A program made the position numbers and the translations under genes. The notes under the pieces are model-generated. The model saw only the letters and a list, made by a program, of their open reading frames with translations, was not told where the DNA came from and made no database searches. Positions 60,601 through 64,000 of a stretch of 64,000 bases of DNA are shown one piece after another. Every line of letters begins with the position of its first letter. The stretch's first letter is position 1. This DNA is from Acholoe squamosa (taxonomy: Eukaryota > Annelida > Polychaeta > Phyllodocida > Polynoidae), in contig OX439039.1 in assembly GCA_949317995.1 (NCBI GenBank), positions 53,248,785 through 53,312,784 of the forward strand. The letters are read 5' to 3'.

Positions 60601-62723
60601 AAACCACATAAAACTTTTTGGCCTATATGAGATGAGACATGGTTGCCCTTCACAGGCACAGCACACATTTTTAGTTAGTTAACTACCATAATCTCCCGCG
60701 TAGAAGGCGTGTCTTATACGCGAATCAGATCGTGACTGGGTCTTATACGCGGGAGGGTAATTGCCTTGAGTTGGGGGTGCGCCTTATACGCGGGTTTTTC
60801 CAACATCTCATTTGGGAAAATGCGCTGATGACAGCTTGAACTCATAGCGCCAGCACCGCGGCAGACCGGGAGGTGTCGACGCGCTCGCCGGGGATAAGGC
60901 CCACCATGTGCCGGTGACAGCTTGAACTCATATAGCCAGCACCGCGGCAGAGCGGTCGCTGTAGATTTGCGCGCCGTTTTTTTAAACCGACCGTGTGCCG
61001 ATGACAGCTTGAACTCATATAGCCAGCAATTCGGCAGCCCGGTCGCTGTAGATTTGCTCGGCGGGTTATACACCGACCGTTACACCGTGTGCCGATGACA
61101 GCTTGAACTCATAGCGCCAGCACCGCGGCAGACCGGGAGGTGTCGACGCGCTCGCTGGGGATAAGGCCCACCAGGCGCCGATGACAGCTTGAACTCAAAT
61201 AGCCAGCACCGCGGCAGCCCGGTCGGTGTAGATTTGCTCGGCGGGTTTGACGCCGACCGTGTGCCGATGACAGCTTGAACTCATAGCGCCTGCACCGCGG
61301 CAGCCCGGTCGGTGTAGATTTGCTCGGCGGGTTTGACGCCGACCGTATGCTGATGACAGCTTGAACTCATAGCGCCTGCACCGCGGCAGCCCGGTCGGTG
61401 TAGATTTGCTCGGCGGGCAAAACGCCGACCGTGTGCCGATGACAGCTTGAACTCATAGCGCCAGCACCGCGGCAGACCGGTTGCTGTAGATTTGCTCGGC
61501 GGGCAAAACGCCGACCGTGTGCCGATGACAGCTTGAACTCATATAGCCAGCACCGCGGCAGACCAGTTGCTGTAGAATAGGGGGTGGGGAGGGGGGGGTG
61601 GGGAGGGGGGCGCCTTCTACGCGAAACAGCCCCCCTGTGAGTTGGGGGGGCGCCTTATACGCGGGTTTTTCCGGAAATCGATCCAGAAGAGGTACGTGCG
61701 CCTTCTACGTGAAAAGGCCTTCTCTGAGTTGGGGGGGGGGGCGCCTTCTACGCGAGCTGCGCCTTCTACGCGGGAGATTACGGTACCTCGCTCCCATTGA
61801 AATTGAACCCACTTTCCAGGTCCCTGTGCATAGAGGCTATTTTCATCAGAATCAGATTATATTTGGTATGCACATATCTAAATGTGCCCCAAATATTTAT
61901 GACACTGAAATATTGCATTATTAGGGAGTGGTCATTTTTTATCAACCATGGGGGGGGGGCCTGGTGGGTTTGAGGGGGGGGCGTAAAACTTAGACCCCTC
62001 TTGTGGGGGGCTGAAAATTTGTGACCTTGTACTGGGCCTGTATGTCTCACTAGTTAAAAAATCTATTCCATAATATACCTACTTCGTCAGTCAATCTTTG
62101 TGTCTCCTCTAGGCATTTGAAGCTGCTATGCCACAGCTTCTGTGGCCAAATGGCGGCTTCCAGCTCGCTATGGAGATGTTTTGGTGTTTCACTCCACATT
62201 GCTTGAACTTTGGAAAAAAATTGATCAACTTATAAATTTATCAAAATGGCAAAAAAGACTAACCTTAGCAAGCACAGTATTTTAATCTTTTTTCATTCTA
62301 AATGGACTAATCTACCTTAACAGATCTTTTGTTCTCTTATCCGATCACCATTTTTGCGTTAAAGACATTAGTATGAAATTTAAAAAGTTTTTCATTTCAA
62401 TGGTGAACCCCTTTCTTTTATCAACATTTTAATGTAGATGTCGTCTTTCTATCCAGAGAGTAAGAGGAATCTGTAGAGGGGCAGGGCTTAGCACCCAAGG
62501 GAATTTTGTTGTTCTAGACTAACTTTGGATGCATTTTTGCATAAACTATACAGCAGTAATACAAACATCTGAAAAGTAACTTAGATAAAACATGTGCAGC
62601 AAGTTATGAAAATAAAGGAAACAGGAACTCACGTCTTTCAACACTCCCATTTTCTTCTTGCTCTGCATTCAGTAAACAGGGTATAATCATTTCTTTCTGG
62701 AGGTCAATGTTAACTTTTGCTGC
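51518..62723 (-). CDS. Ulp1/SENP-like C48 cysteine protease with C-terminal PHD finger (10 exons)
   Basis: Exons in transcript order: 62723-62633, 62207-62083, 60472-60431, 59593-59513, 58523-58452, 57923-57835, 55796-55679, 53901-53793, 53326-53262, 51631-51518. All introns are GT-AG and every junction is in phase, giving 301 codons and a stop. Family features in order: LTDE/VLNAYL (the N-terminal Ulp1 segment), IIDLYTLTNILF, YDVLLGGV, HWTLL with catalytic His at about 133, FLDPLGE with Asp at about 150, HPRQSDQ with oxyanion Gln at about 194, and SCGVFVLL with nucleophile Cys at about 200. A helical FAECILQKRD segment follows. The last two exons give a PHD finger. The enzyme class cleaves SUMO, NEDD8 or similar tags; a PHD finger suggests chromatin targeting. 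Substrate and function are inferred. The start codon was not found and may lie past 62723. Confidence 0.85.
52441..52537. repeat. Hairpin repeat in intron 9 of the C48-PHD gene
   Basis: CAAAGGAGCACTCAAATTGG and TGGTTATCACAC are matched by GTGTGATAACC and CCAATTCTTGTGCACCTTTG around a short loop. It resembles the hairpin at 7732-7865 in design (a TTATCACAC-type inner arm). Confidence 0.75.
52555..53245. repeat. Left member of a pair of inverted segments
   Basis: Parts of this stretch (52580-52790 and 53150-53245) reappear inverted at 54860-55045 and 54735-54840. Shared words include GCGACCATATTTCTCACGGA, ATGCAAAATCTGGTC and ACTGTCCCTAT. The exon at 53262 lies just outside it. The word GGATACTGTCCCTA also occurs near 35286. 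Confidence 0.65.
53262..53326 (-). CDS. Ninth exon of C48-PHD gene: first zinc ligands of PHD finger
   Basis: A 65-nt exon with acceptor TTTTGTGCCAACAG and donor TGG/GTAAGG. It encodes ITHLCVGCGMKTGPKKRHLW. The first two bases complete a Glu codon from exon 8, and it ends in phase 0 at the Trp that precedes VGCDGC in exon 10. The spacing from the second Cys to the third (14 residues) is within the PHD range. Confidence 0.87.
53793..53901 (-). CDS. Eighth exon of C48-PHD gene: helix after catalytic Cys
   Basis: Encodes FAECILQKRD...ARTRIGLALLTHS. The acceptor I chose is ACCATGTACAG at 53902; it gives VFVLL/FAECIL in phase 0, the usual continuation in this protease family. An upstream AG at 53928 gives a longer frame, but its phase does not fit exon 7. 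The donor is CAG/GTAATA. Confidence 0.83.
53949..55623. mobile_element. hAT-like composite element filling an intron
   Basis: The ends are CAGGGTTCTCCACACATAAG on the left and TAAGTGTGGAGAACCCTG on the right. The subterminal zones also match in inverted orientation (GCCTGTGTGCTTTAGC and its counterpart near 55530). A further CAGGGTTCTCCACAAG terminus at 55248 marks a nested or second copy, and a CCGTAATCTCCCGCG element sits at 54451-54735. CAGGG-type ends are usual for hAT transposons, but no 8-bp target duplication was found. It occupies nearly all of the intron between exons 7 and 8 of the C48-PHD gene. Confidence 0.65.
54451..54735. mobile_element. CCGTAATCTCCCGCG family, copy 2
   Basis: Ends TACCGTGATCTCCCGCGTAT and CGCGGGAGATTACGGT, with interior GCGCCTTATACGCGGGC subrepeats; nested in the hAT-like composite. 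Confidence 0.85.
55679..55796 (-). CDS. Seventh exon of C48-PHD gene: catalytic Gln and Cys
   Basis: Encodes AFMEKRHKAE...YEIANIDHPRQSDQISCGVF and VLL, ending at donor CTG/GTAAGA. The motif Q-x5-CGVFVL is diagnostic for the C48 family. The first base completes Asn (LNW-N-AFMEKRH) with two bases from exon 6. Confidence 0.9.
56036..56272. mobile_element. CCGTAATCTCCCGCG family, copy 3
   Basis: A 237-bp copy with ends TACCGTAAACTCCCGCGTAT and GCGGGAGTTTACGGTA; the matching A-to-T changes in both ends (GTAAACTC and GAGTTTAC) suggest a subfamily. It lies in the intron between exons 6 and 7 of the C48-PHD gene. Confidence 0.88.
56789..57036. mobile_element. CCGTAATCTCCCGCG family, copy 4
   Basis: A 248-bp copy, ends TACCGTAATCTCTCGCGTAT and CGCGGGAGATTACGGTA, interior GCGCACC and TATAAGGCGC words. 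Same intron as copy 3. Confidence 0.88.
57473..57711. mobile_element. TIR element with TTA duplication (PIF/Harbinger-like)
   Basis: A 239-bp element with ~36-bp inverted ends GGCCACATCAAAAAAATAAG, TTGGTCTACGGATTT and the inverse. TTA flanks both sides (57470-57472 and 57712-57714). A TTA duplication with GGCC ends fits PIF/Harbinger. It is in the intron between exons 6 and 7 of the C48-PHD gene. Confidence 0.88.
57835..57923 (-). CDS. Sixth exon of C48-PHD gene: catalytic Asp (FLDPLGE)
   Basis: Acceptor CAACTCATTTTCAG, donor AA/GTATGA. Encodes TINPREKRLLFLDPLGECRE and on to LNW. The DPLG motif follows HWTLL after about a dozen residues, as in Ulp1 and SENP enzymes. It was found only by looking for the missing Asp segment between exons 5 and 7; no long frame marks it. 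Confidence 0.88.
58452..58523 (-). CDS. Fifth exon of C48-PHD gene: catalytic His (HWTLL)
   Basis: A 72-nt phase-0 exon, acceptor CTAACTTTCAG, donor CTG/GTAAGT. Encodes LDLKEYDVLLGG then EIEHWTLL. A frame continues past the donor for about 75 codons, but the perfect donor and the fit to exon 6 favour splicing here. Confidence 0.88.
58962..59368. mobile_element. TACCGTATTTCCTC TIR element (407 bp)
   Basis: Ends TACCGTATTTCCTC and GAGGAAATACGGTA. The zones next to both ends consist of ATATAAGCCTGGYC-type subrepeats. The design, TACCGTAWTYTCC ends plus internal TATAAG-G/C words, parallels the CCGTAATCTCCCGCG family, so the two may be related. It lies in the intron between exons 4 and 5 of the C48-PHD gene. 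Confidence 0.85.
59513..59593 (-). CDS. Fourth exon of C48-PHD gene
   Basis: Acceptor TTGTGTTTTTCAG, donor AAG/GTAGGT, 27 codons, phase 0 on both sides: MKSTIIDLYTLTNILFHP and on to SLMKK. The other open frame here is longer but does not fit the neighbours. The segment corresponds to the strand and helix before the YD-LLG strand in the family. Confidence 0.85.
60431..60472 (-). CDS. Third exon of C48-PHD gene (42-nt micro-exon)
   Basis: Acceptor AATTTGTGACAG, donor AAG/GTAGGA, 14 codons VLNAYLTLLTRKSK. It completes the conserved LTDE-VLNAYL motif started by exon 2 (family form: W-L-N/T-D-E/Q-V-I-N-x-Y-L). Confidence 0.85.
60684..61785. mobile_element. CCGTAATCTCCCGCG family, long copy 5 with internal minisatellite
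   Basis: A 1102-bp copy, left end TACCATAATCTCCCGCGTAG, right end CGCGGGAGATTACGGTA, with GCGCCTTATACGCGGG subrepeats near both ends. The middle is a GC-rich tandem array described separately. It lies in the intron between exons 2 and 3 of the C48-PHD gene. The 119-codon minus-strand frame that starts inside it translates repeat units. Confidence 0.85.
60822..61575. repeat. ~85-bp GC-rich tandem array, nine copies
   Basis: Each unit carries GATGACAGCTTGAACTCATA, AGCCAGCACCGCGGCAG, CGGTCGCTGTAGATTTGC and CCGACCGTGTGCC. Two unit types alternate irregularly, one with GGGAGGTGTCGACGCGCTCG instead of the GTAGATTTG part. The GC content contrasts sharply with the surrounding DNA. Confidence 0.92.
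61923..62040. repeat. G-run block
   Basis: Starts GGGAGTGGTCATTTTTTATC, followed by long G runs and short TTAGACCCC or TGTGACC words; similar to the block at 49960. Confidence 0.6.
62083..62207 (-). CDS. Second exon of C48-PHD gene: entry to protease domain
   Basis: Acceptor ATCAATTTTTTTCCAAAG, donor GAA/GTAGGT. Encodes QAMWSETPKHLHSELE and on to RLTDE. The first two bases complete a Leu codon with the last base of exon 1. The LTDE motif places the start of the C48 fold here. Confidence 0.82.
62633..62723 (-). CDS. First recognised exon of C48-PHD gene
   Basis: Acceptor AATATATTTTAG, donor GAC/GTGAGT, 30 codons plus one base, including VNIDLQKEMIIPCLLNAEQE. It lies upstream of the protease fold and has no family motif, so its place in the gene rests on phase, splice sites and composition. 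There is no start codon context, so earlier exons are expected. Confidence 0.65.
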
Positions 62724-63346
62724 CTAAAATATATTAAAGTAAACCCTCACTTCCTCGACCTTTTAATTACTCAGATCTGTTAGATTTGCACTTGAATCCT
62801 TGAGTATTTTCCATCCTCAGACAATGTTCCTACTGTGATACAAATTGACCCAGACCAGAGTGTCTTGCCTTTACCATTACACCCAACATATTCAGCAGCC
62901 TAGTATTCTATGTTGTTTCAGCCTGTAGCAATCTATAACCCATTCGACCATGTGGAACATAGCAGGAAAGCAAACTATTGTCCATCCCTGACCACTTGGC
63001 ACATAGCAGCAAAGGACTGCAAACTGACGTCCATCCCTGGCCACTTGGCACACCTATGAACTGAACACTTCTACTACCAAAATCAGTTTGTTCACTCAAT
63101 ATTCGTCAATCAGAAATGCCACTTTACATAACTTTTTAGGAATTCCGAACTTCTGGCCTTCACTCCTGTAGGTATTTCCTACTATAAATAGAGAAAATTA
63201 TGAGGATTTCCGAATTTTTGGGGATTATTGAGAGACATCCCTGGTAAATATTCAATCAGTCTGTCATTTTTTGTCAGCTTGTGACCAACTGGTTGGTCTC
63301 TCTTTAGTTCACTAATAGTCATAACTGACTCACTACTTGTTTGGCT
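62724..63346. other. Non-coding stretch upstream of recognised C48-PHD exons
   Basis: Should contain or lead to earlier exons of the C48-PHD gene, but none could be supported. A local direct duplication of about 50 bp (CCATCCCTGRCCACTTGGCA) lies at 62970-63055. Confidence 0.4.
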
Positions 63347-63523
63347 GGGCTTCCCTAGCCCACTTAAAAGGGTCTATTTCTCCTCTTTCCTATCCCCTCG
63401 GGATGTGTGTGGTGCACATATGCGTGGGCACTGACACATTCCCCTGTGAAATAGTGTAATGTAGTTCTCGCCATGAATATGACCTTAGCTGTCGAAATGG
63501 CGTTAAACATCTATTACTCACTC
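63347..63523 (+). mobile_element. SINE, copy 2, with 12-bp target duplication
   Basis: Plus-strand copy of the SINE at 49404-49586: GGGCTTCCCTAGCCCACTTA, then GGGTCTATTTCTCC, and on to GGCGTTAAACATCTATTACT with a CACTC tail. ACTTGTTTGGCT flanks it on both sides (63335-63346 and 63524-63535). It is about 14 kb from copy 1, in opposite orientation. Confidence 0.9.
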
Positions 63524-63535
63524 ACTTGTTTGGCT

Positions 63536-64000
63536 TCATTGTAACCTTTGACATTTCGATGGGAGGATGAGTTCAAGCCATTTCAGATGTTATCCTCTTA
63601 CAGGTCAATAGCTATTAAGCATGTCTGTATGTTCTTACTTTTCATGCAAATGAGGGACAGCCCCTTGTCTTCCCCACGACATACATTATACTCACAAAGT
63701 GGCATAAACTAATTGCTTCAATGTTAGCAGTATGTATATTCCCACCCTTACTAATTCTTGTGGCTTTGCATTACACTCACACAGAACAAATGTATCACTA
63801 ACCTCTGCCCCCCCCCCACCCCACACACATAGCTAAAAAAACGCCGCCACATAGGATATGATGCCCTGCTACATCCCCCCCAGAATGCTGACACCAAGGT
63901 GTGAGCTTTCCATTTTTTGCTAGAATGGTGGGCTGGGGTAGGGGGAGTTGGATAAAATTTTAATATAAGTTATCAATAGTAAATCAAAACCTAACTTTCA
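63536..64000. other. Non-coding window end
   Basis: No gene or element recognised; a C run at 63809-63817 and G-rich DNA near 63930. Confidence 0.45.

Overview
The window is eukaryotic DNA, most likely from a marine invertebrate. It is gene-poor and AT-rich, genes are split into short exons with GT-AG introns, and introns and intergenic DNA are packed with small terminal-inverted-repeat (TIR) elements, a SINE, one LINE and many tandem arrays. Nothing looks prokaryotic: there are no operons, rRNA genes or CRISPR arrays. The phylum cannot be settled from this sequence; the repeat style fits an invertebrate deuterostome or a lophotrochozoan. No retrovirus, LTR element, Polinton or toxin gene was recognised. 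|| GENES. (1) Minus strand, 15973 down to 10588: the last three exons of a protein with two C2 domains and a long serine-rich N-terminal region carrying a C2CD4-like TPD-IPEF-IP motif; earlier exons were not found. (2) Minus strand, 62723 down to 51518: ten short exons, most invisible to ORF calling, that join in phase at every junction. They encode a Ulp1/SENP-type (C48) cysteine protease domain with an intact His-Asp-Gln-Cys set, followed by a C-terminal PHD finger and a stop. Its N-terminus may lie beyond the window. (3) Plus strand, 48649 to 51260: three phase-compatible exons of an unrecognised gene starting beside NRF1-like and YY1-like promoter motifs. It converges on gene 2. || REPEATS IN ORDER. 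2.3 kb: first copy of a CCGTAATCTCCCGCG TIR family (full copies also at 54.5, 56.0, 56.8 and 60.7 kb). 4.8-7.9 kb: a TIR element, a tRNA-like SINE head and a hairpin. 9.6 kb: a 359-bp TIR element with a sister at 43.8 kb. 17.8-21.3 kb: duplicated blocks and a 34-bp tandem array. 21.7-28.4 kb and 40-46 kb: AGGTCGAATCCC elements with 3-bp target duplications. 24.7-28.1 kb: a broken LINE with a palindromic element in its tail. 31-38 kb: a TTAA-flanked element, GTGGACA foldback elements and a 45-47-bp minisatellite. 41.8-43.7 kb: a 2-kb element full of tandem repeats. 46.4-48.2 kb: an element with ~370-bp TIRs around about 20 palindromes that match the AP-2 (TFAP2) binding consensus. 49.4 and 63.3 kb: two SINE copies with perfect long target duplications. 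|| The two most notable observations are the hidden C48-PHD gene, whose introns have absorbed most of the local transposons, and the AP-2-site array sitting about 0.9 kb upstream of the candidate plus-strand promoter.
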